A stretch of DNA of 28,950 bases from an uncultured Lachnospiraceae bacterium (GCA_900554205.1 USGM01000031.1:1-28950); one strand, 5' to 3'; counted from the stretch's first letter, positions 7,985 through 15,392 are shown. Numbers and translations: made by a program. Notes: generated by a model not told the origin, from the letters alone.

Positions 7985-9390
7985 TTTACACCCTCGCGCG
8001 TATCCTCGATGACAATGCCCTTTTCCAGAAGCTCGGCACGGATCGCGTCAGCCTTGGCGAAGTCTTTTTCCTTCTTTGCCGCCTTGCGCTCCTCGATCTT
8101 CTGAAGGACATAGCTCTCCAGCTCTGCGTCCACACTGTTTGCCTCTTCCTTCCGCGCATGTGCAGTCGTCAGATCAAGGGACAATACATAGTCGAAGCTC
8201 TCCGCAAGCGCATACTTGGTCGCATCCGAAATATCCGCCTTCAGCATATCATAGAGAACCGTGATCGCCATGGAAGAATTCAGGTCGTCGCAGAGCGCAG
8301 CCTCAAATTTCTCCCGGTATGCTTTGAATGCCTCTTCGTCGATCTCGCCGTCGCGGTTCAGGGTCCCAATCTTCTTAACCAGCTTGTCATACGCCGCGCT
8401 CATATTGTCAAGCACCTCATAGGAGAACTCCAGAGGCTTGCGGTAATGGGACTGTAAGCAGAAGAGTCTGTAAACCAGCGGATTATATCCCTTGGATTCC
8501 AGCAGCGAAACTGTCAGGAAATCTCCTTTTGACTTGCTCATCTTGCCGGACTTATCGTTCAGATGATGCACATGGAACCAGTAATTACACCACTTATGCC
8601 CGAGGTAGGACTCACTCTGTGCCACCTCGTTCGTATGGTGCGGGAAAATATTGTCCACACCGCCGCAATGGATGTCCATGTATTCGCCCAGATGCTTCAT
8701 GCTGATGCAGGAGCACTCAATGTGCCAGCCGGGGTAGCCTACGCCCCACGGGCTATCCCACTTTAACTCCTGATCGTCAAACTTTGACTTTGTAAACCAG
8801 AGCACGAAATCGCTCTTGTTGCGCTTATTCTCATCCTCGTCCACGTCGTCGCGCACACCGACAAGAAGCTCCTTCTCGCTCTGGTTGGAGAATACATAAT
8901 ATTCCTTCAGCTTTGAGGTATCAAAATAGATATTCCCGCCCGCCTCATAGGCATAGCCCTTGTCAAGCAGCACCTCGATCATATGGATAAATTCCGGGAT
9001 GCAGTTTGTCGCCGGCTCAACGACGTCCGGTCTCTTGATATTCAGCTTCCGGCAGTCCTCAAAGAAAGCGTCGCTATAGAATTTCGCAATCTCCATGACT
9101 GTCTTATGCTCGCGCTTTGCGCCCTTGAGCATCTTATCCTCGCCCGTATCGGCATCGCTGGAGAGATGCCCCACATCCGTAATATTCATGACACGCTTTA
9201 CATCATAGCCGATATAGCGCAGTGTCTTCTCCAGCAGATCCTCCATGATATAGCTTCGCAGATTGCCGATGTGCGCATAATGGTACACAGTCGGTCCGCA
9301 GGTGTACATTGCAACCTTGCCGTCCACATTCGGTACAAACTGCTCCACCTTCTTTGTCAGTGTATTATAGAAAGATAACTTGTTCTCCAT
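7969..9390 (-). CDS. cysS: cysteinyl-tRNA synthetase
   Basis: A 473-residue class I aminoacyl-tRNA synthetase that charges tRNA-Cys in the cytoplasm. The HIGH-type motif is at residues 37-43 (HYAHIGN) and KMSKS at 283-287. Zinc-site residues include Cys31 and Cys226 (in WHIECSC) and the HHTNE segment near 251-255. Length is normal for the family. The start has AGGAGG about 9 bases upstream, and 15 bases separate it from cysE, so the two are co-transcribed under the cysteine T-box upstream of cysE. The C-terminal KKEKDFAKADAIR helix is typical of the tRNA-binding end. Confidence 0.97.
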   Translation of the reverse strand: MENKLSFYNTLTKKVEQFVPNVDGKVAMYTCGPTVYHYAHIGNLRSYIMEDLLEKTLRYIGYDVKRVMNITDVGHLSSDADTGEDKMLKGAKREHKTVMEIAKFYSDAFFEDCRKLNIKRPDVVEPATNCIPEFIHMIEVLLDKGYAYEAGGNIYFDTSKLKEYYVFSNQSEKELLVGVRDDVDEDENKRNKSDFVLWFTKSKFDDQELKWDSPWGVGYPGWHIECSCISMKHLGEYMDIHCGGVDNIFPHHTNEVAQSESYLGHKWCNYWFHVHHLNDKSGKMSKSKGDFLTVSLLESKGYNPLVYRLFCLQSHYRKPLEFSYEVLDNMSAAYDKLVKKIGTLNRDGEIDEEAFKAYREKFEAALCDDLNSSMAITVLYDMLKADISDATKYALAESFDYVLSLDLTTAHARKEEANSVDAELESYVLQKIEERKAAKKEKDFAKADAIRAELLEKGIVIEDTREGVKWKKA

Positions 9391-9405
9391 TTTCTTCTTC
9401 CTCCT

Positions 9406-10101
9406 TTATTTGGTTTCTTCCTGCTTTTCCTCCGCGCAGCCGCGCTGCAGCAGCCGCATTTCCTTCTCCAGCTCCAGAAGTCTGTTGGTAAGCTCCGAGT
9501 TGGCACGCTGGAGATTTGCAATATCCTCTTTAACAGGATCCGGCAGATCGGTCTGGTTCATGGTCTCCTGTGGCAGTGCGGTATTGCCCCGCTTGACGAC
9601 ACGCCCGGGCACGCCGACCACGGTAGAGTTCGGCGGCACCTCGCTCAGAACCACGCTGCCGGCTCCGATCTTGGAGTTGTCCCCGATGGTGAAGGAACCA
9701 AGCACCTTCGCTCCTGCGCTGATCATGACATTGTTCCCGATTGTCGGGTGACGTTTCCCGTGCTCCTTGCCGGTTCCGCCCAGCGTCACTCCCTGATACA
9801 GCGTCACATTGTCCCCGATAATGGTCGTCTCACCGATAATCACACCGTTTCCGTGATCGATGAAAAGCCCTTTTCCGATTTTGGCGCCCGGATGGATCTC
9901 TATACCGGTCTTCCTCACGCCCCTCTGGGACACCCATCTCGCCCAGAAATAGTGCCCGCTCTCATACAGACGGTGCGCAATCCTGTAATGCAGCATGACC
10001 TTGAAGCTCGGATAGAGAAATACCTCCATCGAGGAATGAATCGCCGGGTCCCGCTCTCGTATGATTCTGATTTCATCCCTGACATTGCTGATAAACCCCA
10101 T
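9406..10101 (-). CDS. cysE: serine O-acetyltransferase
   Basis: A 231-residue enzyme making O-acetylserine from serine and acetyl-CoA, the first committed step of cysteine synthesis. The short N-terminal helical part (begins ISNVRDEIRIIRERDPA) is of the Bacillus type. The left-handed beta-helix of hexapeptide repeats (about residues 62-165) contains the family signature HGNGVIIGETTIIGDN and GGTGKEHGKRHP. The C-terminal about 50 residues (after VVKRG) are a charged heptad-like helix ending in KQEETK. The gene is first in the T-box-controlled cysE-cysS unit, with AAAGGAG before the ATG. Confidence 0.96.
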   Translation of the reverse strand: MGFISNVRDEIRIIRERDPAIHSSMEVFLYPSFKVMLHYRIAHRLYESGHYFWARWVSQRGVRKTGIEIHPGAKIGKGLFIDHGNGVIIGETTIIGDNVTLYQGVTLGGTGKEHGKRHPTIGNNVMISAGAKVLGSFTIGDNSKIGAGSVVLSEVPPNSTVVGVPGRVVKRGNTALPQETMNQTDLPDPVKEDIANLQRANSELTNRLLELEKEMRLLQRGCAEEKQEETK

Positions 10102-10108
10102 AATGACT

Positions 10109-10373
10109 CCTTTACGCTAAAAACCGCGCATAAATTTCATCCCAAGAGACGAATTTATCCGCGGTTCCACTCTTCTTAAAGACCATAGGTCTTCCACTCA
10201 AGGCATTTAACGCATGCCGGACGTGTCTGCCTACCTGCCATCACGCGGCTCTCTGCAGACCTGCTCCCGGAGGCACTTCCCTTTTCTCCGACGAGGAACG
10301 CTCTCAGCCGATGGCGCTCCCTCTCTGGCCTTCTTCCGAAAAGGTACTCTTTCCGTTCACTGCATTTATCTAT
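10109..10373 (-). ncRNA. T-box leader, cysteine-specific, upstream of cysE-cysS
   Basis: The minus-strand leader contains the T-box consensus AGAGTGGAACCGCGG at about 10173-10159. It overlaps an intrinsic terminator with arms 10151-10166 and 10122-10138 and a T run after it. Upstream are a GA-motif segment (AGAGAGGGAGCGCC, near 10326-10313) and a stem I 3' side with GAAGTGCCTCC, where UGC (10275-10273) is the likely specifier codon for cysteine. By T-box biology, uncharged tRNA-Cys pairs with the specifier and the T-box bulge, favours the antiterminator and turns on cysE and cysS. The downstream genes are consistent with this amino acid. Confidence 0.93.
10122..10166 (-). terminator. T-box conditional terminator before cysE
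   Basis: The arms AACCGCGCATAAATTTC and GAATTTATCCGCGGTT (plus-strand reading) form a stem of about 16 pairs with few mismatches, followed on the minus strand by TTTTT. The 5' arm contains the T-box sequence, so termination and antitermination are mutually exclusive. Confidence 0.9.
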
Positions 10374-10378
10374 TAATC

Positions 10379-10407
10379 AGAATATGCAAATTCTATGATT
10401 TTGTCAA
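10379..10407 (-). promoter_or_regulatory. promoter of the T-box-cysE-cysS unit
   Basis: The minus-strand -35 is TTGACA (10407-10402) and the -10 is TATTCT (10384-10379), with a 17-base spacer. The expected start near 10372 agrees with the 5' edge of the T-box leader. It lies about 30 bases after the ispF stop, so cysE has a promoter separate from the helicase-ispF genes. Confidence 0.85.
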
Positions 10408-10438
10408 CTGAATTTTCCGAATGCACTCCCGCCGCCCT

Positions 10439-10978
10439 CTACTTACGGGCAGGACACCCGCCGCAGCCCGCACAACCGCCGGACACCTGCTGCGCCGTGA
10501 GATCAAACGGACTGGTCAGCATACAGATCGCCTGGGAGGAGATTCCCTCCCCCGATCCGGTGAATCCAAGTCCTTCCTCCGTTGTCGCCTTGACATTGAC
10601 GCAGCTGATATCCACTTCCAGAACCCTTGCGATATTCTCCCTCATGCTGTCAATATAAGGGCGCATCTTTGGCGCCTGTGCGATGATCGTCGCATCGATA
10701 TTCTCTATGATAAATCCGTTCTCCCGAAGAAGCTCACCAACCTTCTCCAGCAGAATCAGTGATGATATTCCTTTATATTCAGGGTCTGTGTCCGGAAAAT
10801 GCTTCCCGATGTCTCCCATCGCTGCCGCCCCTAAAAGTGCATCCATGACAGCGTGCAGTAAGACATCCGCATCCGAGTGACCCAGAAGTCCCTTTTCATA
10901 CGGTATCTCAACGCCGCCGATAATCAGCGCCCTGTTTTCCGCAAGCCTGTGTACATCATAGCCCATTCCTATTCTCAT
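10439..10978 (-). CDS. ispF: 2-C-methyl-D-erythritol 2,4-cyclodiphosphate synthase with Cys-rich tail
   Basis: A 179-residue enzyme of the MEP isoprenoid pathway that closes the cyclodiphosphate ring with release of CMP. Zinc ligands are Asp8 and His10 (GYDVHR) and His42, with the conserved LLGHSDADVLLHA segment. The FPDTDPEYKG loop and the ATTEEGLGFTG signature near the end are intact. Typical IspF is about 155-160 residues. Here about 20 residues follow, ending GGCAGCGGCPARK, with Cys169, Cys172 and Cys175 spaced CxxCxxC. The ATG follows the helicase stop by 14 bases, and its GGAGGAG ribosome site overlaps the helicase stop codon, so the two are likely co-translated. The ispD gene is not in this window. 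Confidence 0.95.
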   Translation of the reverse strand: MRIGMGYDVHRLAENRALIIGGVEIPYEKGLLGHSDADVLLHAVMDALLGAAAMGDIGKHFPDTDPEYKGISSLILLEKVGELLRENGFIIENIDATIIAQAPKMRPYIDSMRENIARVLEVDISCVNVKATTEEGLGFTGSGEGISSQAICMLTSPFDLTAQQVSGGCAGCGGCPARK

Positions 10979-10992
10979 TCAGCAAGCTCCTC

Positions 10993-12651
10993 CTATTCCT
11001 TTCTTTTCCTCTTCGGACGCGCAAACGCGATGCCGCGCTCCGTGCCGTCGCGTCTCAGATCCCTCGGCTTTCCGCCGTCTTCCCTGCGGCGCTCTCTGCT
11101 TCCTCTGCCGCGTCCATCGTCTCCCCGGCGTTCTCTGTCTCCTCTGTAACGTCCCTCGCCATCTCCGCGGCGCTCTCTGTCTCCTCTGCCGCGTCCATCG
11201 TCTCCTCGACGTTCTCTGTCTCCTCTGTAGCGTCCGTCACCGTCTCCGCGGCGCTCTCTGCTTCCTCTGTAACGTCCCTCACTATCTCTTCTGCCGTCTC
11301 CACGACGGAAGCCCTCTCTGCGCACCGGCTTATCTACCTCAATCTCCGGGCCCTTGTCGCCGACCTGCAGCTTCAGCATTGCAGCCGCGAGCTCCAGAAT
11401 ATCGCACTCCTCTTTCTCGAGCTTGCTGTTGAGGAACTGCTTCATCAGCTCTATATCCTCATGCTCATGAAGTTCCCACGCCTTCTCCAGATAGTTATCC
11501 GCCTTCGCCTTTAACACCTTGGACGCACCGGGCAGCTTCTTCTCCTCAATGGTTGTATGACAGACTCGCTCGATCTCACGGATGCGGTAAAGCTCTCTGG
11601 CGGAGGCAAAGGTGAACGAGCGTCCCGTCCTCCCCGCGCGCCCCGTTCTGCCGATACGGTGCACATAGTATTCAATATCCTGCGGGATGTCATAGTTGAT
11701 GACAGCCTCCACATTGTCCACATCGATTCCTCTCGCCGCCACATCCGTCGCAATCAGGATATTCGTGCTGCCCGCCCGAAAACGGTGCATGGCAACGTCG
11801 CGCTGATGCTGCGACATATCTCCGTGTAAACCCTCTGCGCGGAAGCCGTTTTTCTTCAACACCTCCGCAAGCTCATCCACCTTGACCTTCGTATTGCAGA
11901 AGATCAGGCAGAGTGCCGGCTGGTAATACTCCAGAAGGCGGATGCATGCCGCATCCTTGTCCTGACTCTTAACCTTATAATATCTCTGGGAGACCAGCGG
12001 GATTGTCAGTTCCTTCGCCGCCACTCTGACCAGTCTTGCATTCTTCTGGAACTGTCCTGTGATCTCAAGGATCGGCTGCGGCATCGTCGCCGAGAAAAGC
12101 GCTGTCTGATGCTCGTTCGGAATCTGTCCCAGAATCAGCTCCATATCCTCCCTGAAGCCCATATTCAGCATTTCGTCCGCCTCGTCCAGCACTACCATAT
12201 TTACATGGTCGAGCTTGATCGTGTGACGGCGCATATGATCCATGACACGCCCCGGCGTACCTACTATAATCTGCACGCCCCGGAGTCCGCTGATCTGCTT
12301 TCCGATCTCCTGTCCTCCGTAAACGGGTAGCACCTTTACGCCATGCATGTACTTTGCGATCTTGCGAAGTTCCTCCGCCGCCTGAATCGCCAGTTCTCTT
12401 GTCGGGCAGAGAATCACACACTGCAGCTTTTTCAGATCGGGATCGATCTTCTGCAGTGCAGGAATGCCAAAAGCCGCCGTCTTTCCGGTTCCGGTCTGCG
12501 CCTGTCCGATCATGTCCTCCCCGCTCAGCAGGCACGGAATCGCCTGCTCCTGTATCGGGGAGAAGGTTTCAAAACCCATCTCCTTTACCGCACGCAAAAT
12601 TCTTTCATCTATCATTTCTTCCCATGTTTCATACTCGTTCTGATTTTCCAC
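10993..12651 (-). CDS. DEAD-box ATP-dependent RNA helicase with Arg/Gly/Asp repeat tail
   Basis: A 552-residue cytoplasmic RNA helicase. The Q motif is at residues 28-36 (ETFSPIQEQ), Walker A AQTGTGKT at 51-58, DEAD at 156-159 and SAT at 187-189, with ATDVAARGID and HRIGRTGRAG in the second RecA lobe. Residues about 380-440 form a helical linker. From about 446 to the end is a basic, disordered tail of alternating 13-14-residue units beginning RERRGD and containing GRYRG or GRGRG, which would bind RNA non-specifically as in CshA/DeaD-type cold-shock and degradosome helicases. Translation starts at GTG (12651) with GAGGGAG 7 bases upstream. It has its own promoter and a leader with a terminator-like hairpin. 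Confidence 0.94.
   Translation of the reverse strand: MENQNEYETWEEMIDERILRAVKEMGFETFSPIQEQAIPCLLSGEDMIGQAQTGTGKTAAFGIPALQKIDPDLKKLQCVILCPTRELAIQAAEELRKIAKYMHGVKVLPVYGGQEIGKQISGLRGVQIIVGTPGRVMDHMRRHTIKLDHVNMVVLDEADEMLNMGFREDMELILGQIPNEHQTALFSATMPQPILEITGQFQKNARLVRVAAKELTIPLVSQRYYKVKSQDKDAACIRLLEYYQPALCLIFCNTKVKVDELAEVLKKNGFRAEGLHGDMSQHQRDVAMHRFRAGSTNILIATDVAARGIDVDNVEAVINYDIPQDIEYYVHRIGRTGRAGRTGRSFTFASARELYRIREIERVCHTTIEEKKLPGASKVLKAKADNYLEKAWELHEHEDIELMKQFLNSKLEKEECDILELAAAMLKLQVGDKGPEIEVDKPVRREGFRRGDGRRDSEGRYRGSRERRGDGDGRYRGDRERRGDDGRGRGDRERRGDGEGRYRGDRERRGDDGRGRGSRERRREDGGKPRDLRRDGTERGIAFARPKRKRKE
11075..11290. repeat. in-frame tandem repeats coding the helicase tail
   Basis: DNA repeats of 39-42 bases alternate, giving a higher-order period of about 81 bases. 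They encode RERRGD-type units with alternating GRYRG and GRGRG endings. The similarity is at DNA as well as protein level, which points to expansion by slippage or unequal recombination. Confidence 0.8.
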
Positions 12652-12705
12652 TATTGTCTCCCTCTCAGCGCTCTCGCATACCTAAAAATTTTCGATACAA
12701 CAAAA

Positions 12706-12749
12706 CTGCTCACTTGTGCCTTCTAATGTCCGACGATACAAGTGAGCAG
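12706..12749 (-). terminator. terminator-like hairpin in the helicase leader
   Basis: A perfect 12-base inverted repeat (CTGCTCACTTGT / ACAAGTGAGCAG) encloses a 20-base loop and is followed on the minus strand by TTTTGTTGT. It lies downstream of the promoter at 12781-12809 and upstream of the helicase start. It may therefore be an attenuator in the helicase leader, or it may simply end transcripts from the acetyltransferase gene upstream. Confidence 0.7.
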
Positions 12750-12780
12750 AATCTTTCATTCATTTTCTCGACAGTGGTTA

Positions 12781-12809
12781 AGTATATCACGAAACGTACA
12801 TGATGACAA
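12781..12809 (-). promoter_or_regulatory. promoter upstream of the DEAD-box helicase
   Basis: The minus-strand -35 is TTGTCA (12809-12804) and the -10 is TATACT (12786-12781), with a 17-base spacer. The expected start near 12774 gives a leader of about 120 bases containing the 12706-12749 hairpin. The rest of the 12652-12894 gap shows no gene. Confidence 0.75.
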
Positions 12810-12894
12810 GCACAAAACACCTGCCTGCCGACCAAAACATATAGATAAACCAGCCCTATGGCGGCTAAAATATCTTCTAACAGCCACTTCTATT

Positions 12895-13446
12895 CTATGC
12901 TTCCCCCTTCATACGCTCAATCGTTTCCTCCACAGAAATACACTCCGCATATCTGCCCTTCCATATAAATTCGTTATAATACCTATAACTCTGTTCTCCC
13001 GTCATAAAGGCATTATCAACTGTGGAATTCGTATTCTCCGGCACAATCTTTGGTGTTACAAGTGCAAAAATGTCATACAATGCCTCTTCTTGCTCGTAGT
13101 CACTTCTCACATCCACTCTTAAAATTCCCATATGATTAAATGCATCTTCTGACACTCTCAGGCATAATTCTACTGTTCCAATTACACCCGCTGCCATCTT
13201 ATCAACAACGGAAAGTCTGACAAACCAGCCATTTTCATATGACATATGCCAGAATGCGATCGCCTCTTCCATTCTTTCTTTTGTTGCATAATAAAAATTA
13301 TCTCCGTCACAATTATCACTGTTAAAGAACGGCAACGCGTTTTTATCGCTGTATACCTTTAATAAGTCATCACAATCCTCATCACGAAATAATCTTATTA
13401 TGAACTTTTCACTCTCTAAAGTTGGGCATGCTTCATAAATATTCAT
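12895..13446 (-). CDS. GNAT-family (RimJ/RimL-like) N-acetyltransferase
   Basis: A 183-residue protein opening with the RimJ/RimL-like pattern TLESEKFIIRLFRDEDCDDLLKVYSD. It has an aromatic-rich middle, GVIGTVELCLR as the central beta strand, and LRVDVRSDYEQEEAL as the expected acetyl-CoA-binding segment. The usual Q/R-x-x-G-x-G/A pyrophosphate loop is not clear, so the acceptor and even activity are uncertain. AAGGAGG stands 6-7 bases before the ATG. Base composition is more AT-rich than the housekeeping block, like the rest of 12.9-16.4 kb, which suggests acquired DNA. It could share a transcript with the DUF3781 and membrane-protein genes upstream. Confidence 0.75.
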   Translation of the reverse strand: MNIYEACPTLESEKFIIRLFRDEDCDDLLKVYSDKNALPFFNSDNCDGDNFYYATKERMEEAIAFWHMSYENGWFVRLSVVDKMAAGVIGTVELCLRVSEDAFNHMGILRVDVRSDYEQEEALYDIFALVTPKIVPENTNSTVDNAFMTGEQSYRYYNEFIWKGRYAECISVEETIERMKGEA

Positions 13447-13779
13447 AAAATCCTCCTTATAATAGTGGCGTTGGTTTTATCGCGTACTCGAAAGTTTCAA
13501 GCGCTTTACTTATCCCAACATTTTTTTAAGTCTTTGATGCTTCATTATCATTCACTCTTTCAAATTCAAATTTTCAATGCCCTGTCCTGTCGAGACAAAA
13601 GCTATTCCAAATGCTGAATTATCATTTCCTGCAGAATCTGATATTGCGCTGAAATTTCGCCTTTGTGTTCCTCCAGTTCAGGTTCAAACTACTTTCAACC
13701 GCCATACACTATAGGCACCAAAAACCATCTCTGTACGCACTTCCATGTCTGATGATACAGCATCTCAACAGTCTGGAAA
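13447..13779 (-). other. no intact gene; possible decayed coding fragment
   Basis: There is no complete reading frame here. On the minus strand, 13690-13602 is open and reads ...ELEEHKGEISAQYQ... to a TAG, a charged helix that looks protein-like. It has no start codon, and the preceding frame (from an ATG near 13747) stops just before it, as if frameshifted. The parent family is not recognised. No promoter or terminator is evident. Confidence 0.3.
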
Positions 13780-14028
13780 TTATTTAACAATATGTGCCGT
13801 GATAATTGTATAACTGTATGAATTGATAGTAATTTTGATATTCTCTATCTTGCAGTACCAGTTTTTCCCTTGTTTATAGATATTACATTCTTTATCTAAA
13901 ACCTTATTCTTACAAAACTCAACAACATCGTCTGTATCTAATTTGAGATTTTTCCTAATTCTATCAATACCTATTTCAGTAGTATGAACTTTATCTATAT
14001 TACCAAGCAATATTCCCTTATCATCCAT
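13780..14028 (-). CDS. DUF3781-family small protein
   Basis: An 82-residue protein of unknown function. The core IDKVHTTEIGIDRIRKNL, then DDVVEFCKNKVLD, and the C-terminal NSYSYTIITAHIVK match the pattern I know for DUF3781 in Firmicutes. No signal peptide or membrane segment is seen. The ATG at 14028 is chosen because AGGAG lies 8 bases upstream. A longer frame beginning at GTG (14067) has no ribosome site, and a stop codon lies just before it. It lies 91 bases downstream of the membrane-protein gene and may be co-transcribed with it. Function cannot be stated. Confidence 0.72.
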   Translation of the reverse strand: MDDKGILLGNIDKVHTTEIGIDRIRKNLKLDTDDVVEFCKNKVLDKECNIYKQGKNWYCKIENIKITINSYSYTIITAHIVK

Positions 14029-14119
14029 TTGTTCTTCTCCTGCAAGCAACGCTTTTACAACATTCACTAAACTGAATTTTCAGCAGAAACTGTGGCATTA
14101 ATGTTCCCTATTCTTTTTC

Positions 14120-14758
14120 TCACAGCAGAAATGGCTGGTAAATTGTAAAAAACACCACGCCTGTGACAGCAGCCAATGTGAGGAAAAACAAGGTTTTGCT
14201 CTTGGCCTTCCGATACAGCAGAATCCCGAAAATCATCGCAAACAAAAAATCAAATAAGGTCTGCCCAAGCAGCATTTTCCGATTCCAAAGTACCATCAGG
14301 CAACCAATCGCTTCCGCAAGCATACCGCTGGCAGGCAGGGCGCAAAGCACAGAGCCAAACAGATTTTCCTTGTTCCAGAAGTACAATATGCTACTTCCAA
14401 TACCGCAGGCAAACGCCATCGCAGAATACGCAAGGAACAGCATCGTGGGAAACTCGCCAGAAAACCGCTTCACGAAAAATCCCAATATGTATTTCAGAAC
14501 ATAGAAACTGACCGTCATACCAAGCATGTAAAGGAACGAATTGAAAAAAGCGTCCTTGTTGGATGAACTGCAATAGGTAATCATACTAACGCTGGCAATC
14601 CAGAAACCGAATAAGGTTGCAATAGAAGACATACTCCACAGACTCTCATAGGGAAAGAAGTCCGACAATCTGCAAATAACCCCCACCAGAATACTAAAGA
14701 AAAACAGTTTAAAATATGAACGCCTCTTTACGTCAAAACGAAAGTCAGATATTTTCAT
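14120..14758 (-). CDS. multi-spanning membrane protein of unknown function
   Basis: A protein of 212 residues from the ATG at 14758 (a TTG 39 bases upstream would add 13 residues). It has about six hydrophobic helices, including YFKLFFFSILVGVICRL near the N-terminus and TLFFLTLAAVTGVVFFTIY near the C-terminus, separated by short polar loops, and no enzyme motif. AGAAGG lies about 9 bases before the ATG and GGAG 2 bases before it. It resembles small integral-membrane families often placed next to regulators in Clostridia, but no family name is assigned. It follows the decayed TetR/DUF2975-like stretch and could be read from that gene's intact promoter (15216-15244). Confidence 0.65.
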   Translation of the reverse strand: MKISDFRFDVKRRSYFKLFFFSILVGVICRLSDFFPYESLWSMSSIATLFGFWIASVSMITYCSSSNKDAFFNSFLYMLGMTVSFYVLKYILGFFVKRFSGEFPTMLFLAYSAMAFACGIGSSILYFWNKENLFGSVLCALPASGMLAEAIGCLMVLWNRKMLLGQTLFDFLFAMIFGILLYRKAKSKTLFFLTLAAVTGVVFFTIYQPFLL

Positions 14759-14970
14759 CTCTCCTTGTCCTTCTGAATAGCAGATAGCCTGTCCCAAATA
14801 ATTGCAGCAATAATTTTCTTAACAATTCTTTCACCCTACTTTGTTCTAAAATCCATATTCCCATATTGCGCAAGTTTTTTTCTTCCAGCTCCGCACCATA
14901 TCGAAAAATCATCGAGACGAGAATCAGAACAATACCAGTCAGTACGCTTCCGAGATCAGCAACATCCGGT
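14745..14970 (-). pseudogene. fragment resembling the C-terminus of a DUF2975 membrane protein
   Basis: This minus-strand frame reads DVADLGSVLTGIVLILVS and then MIFRYGAELEEKN, which resembles the last transmembrane helix and end of DUF2975 proteins. There is no start codon, and the frame runs into the adjacent TetR-like fragment at 14968 in a different frame, as if a deletion joined two genes. Its last codons overlap the start of the membrane-protein gene at 14758. The family assignment is tentative. Confidence 0.35.
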
Positions 14971-15131
14971 AAAACTCCTGTTCTTCCTGGGCAAACCGTA
15001 TATACTGCTTCCCAACCCCAGAAAAGGAATTTCCTCTTTTAATCCTCCATTCGCATAGCGGTCATACAACCCTTACCGCAGCGGCATAAACTTCTGCCAT
15101 TTCTTCTTTAGTGAATTTTTTTCGGAGCCAT
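14960..15131 (-). pseudogene. decayed TetR-family regulator gene
   Basis: From an ATG at 15131 (AGGATAAGG upstream) the pieces MAPKK, FTKEEMAEVYAAA, RYANGGLKEEIPFLG and GKQYIRFAQEEQEFYRMLL appear in shifting frames. They follow the order of a TetR-type regulator beginning MAPK..FTKEEM, with GKQYIRFAQEEPELYRLLF in the ligand domain. The helix-turn-helix segment is missing and at least two frameshifts are present, so no functional repressor can be made. The promoter and direct repeats upstream look intact. Confidence 0.6.
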
Positions 15132-15186
15132 AGTCCTTATCCTCTCATAAAAAACTCTGAATACAAATCACCACATATGCACTATT

Positions 15187-15211
15187 TGATGCGTATCATC
15201 TGATGCGTATC
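15187..15211. repeat. paired direct repeats, probable relic operator
   Basis: Two copies of TGATGCGTATC (15187-15197 and 15201-15211) lie 14 bases apart, at the expected transcription start of the promoter 15216-15244. Each copy is itself nearly palindromic (GATGCGTATC). Position fits an operator for the now decayed TetR-type regulator. Confidence 0.5.
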
Positions 15212-15215
15212 CTGT

Positions 15216-15244
15216 ATTATACTCAAGAAAGAGGGGCTTGTCAA
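15216..15244 (-). promoter_or_regulatory. consensus sigma-A promoter
   Basis: On the minus strand the -35 is TTGACA (15244-15239) and the -10 is TATAAT (15221-15216) with a 17-base spacer, a perfect match to the vegetative consensus. It reads into the decayed tetR and then the membrane-protein and DUF3781 genes. Confidence 0.85.
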
Positions 15245-15269
15245 CAGAGGAAATGAAAAACCCTTCAAT

Positions 15270-15303
15270 AAAAAGGGAGCCTTACGACATTCCTCTGGCT
15301 CCC
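15270..15303 (-). terminator. intrinsic terminator after the ATC-hydrolase-like gene
   Basis: The arms GGGAGCC / GGCTCCC (15275-15281 and 15297-15303) form a 7-pair GC-rich stem with a 15-base loop, followed on the minus strand by TTTTTATT. It would end transcripts from 15398-15946 just before the promoter at 15216-15244. Confidence 0.75.
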
Positions 15304-15337
15304 AACAAAAAATTTCAGTTTGCATACTGTTCTTAAA

Positions 15338-15392
15338 CCGGAGGGACGCTGCTTTTGTCCATGGTATCATGACGAAAGAAGCGTCCCTCCGG
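15338..15392. repeat. long near-perfect hairpin
   Basis: The outer arms CCGGAGGGACGCT (15338-15350) and AGCGTCCCTCCGG (15380-15392) are a perfect 13-base inverted repeat. Pairing continues inward to about 22 pairs with two mismatches around an 11-base loop. It lies 6 bases after the stop of the ATC-hydrolase-like gene. No T run follows on the minus strand, so it is not a simple terminator. It could be an RNA-stabilising 3' structure or a miniature mobile repeat. Confidence 0.7.

Noticed and set aside
11055..11303. Glu/Thr/Ala-rich minus-strand frame inside the helicase tail
   Set aside because: It is an alternate frame of the repeat DNA coding the helicase tail and has no ribosome site.
15182..15370. 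62-residue minus-strand frame
   Set aside because: It spans the hairpins, the terminator and the promoter and has no ribosome site or family resemblance.
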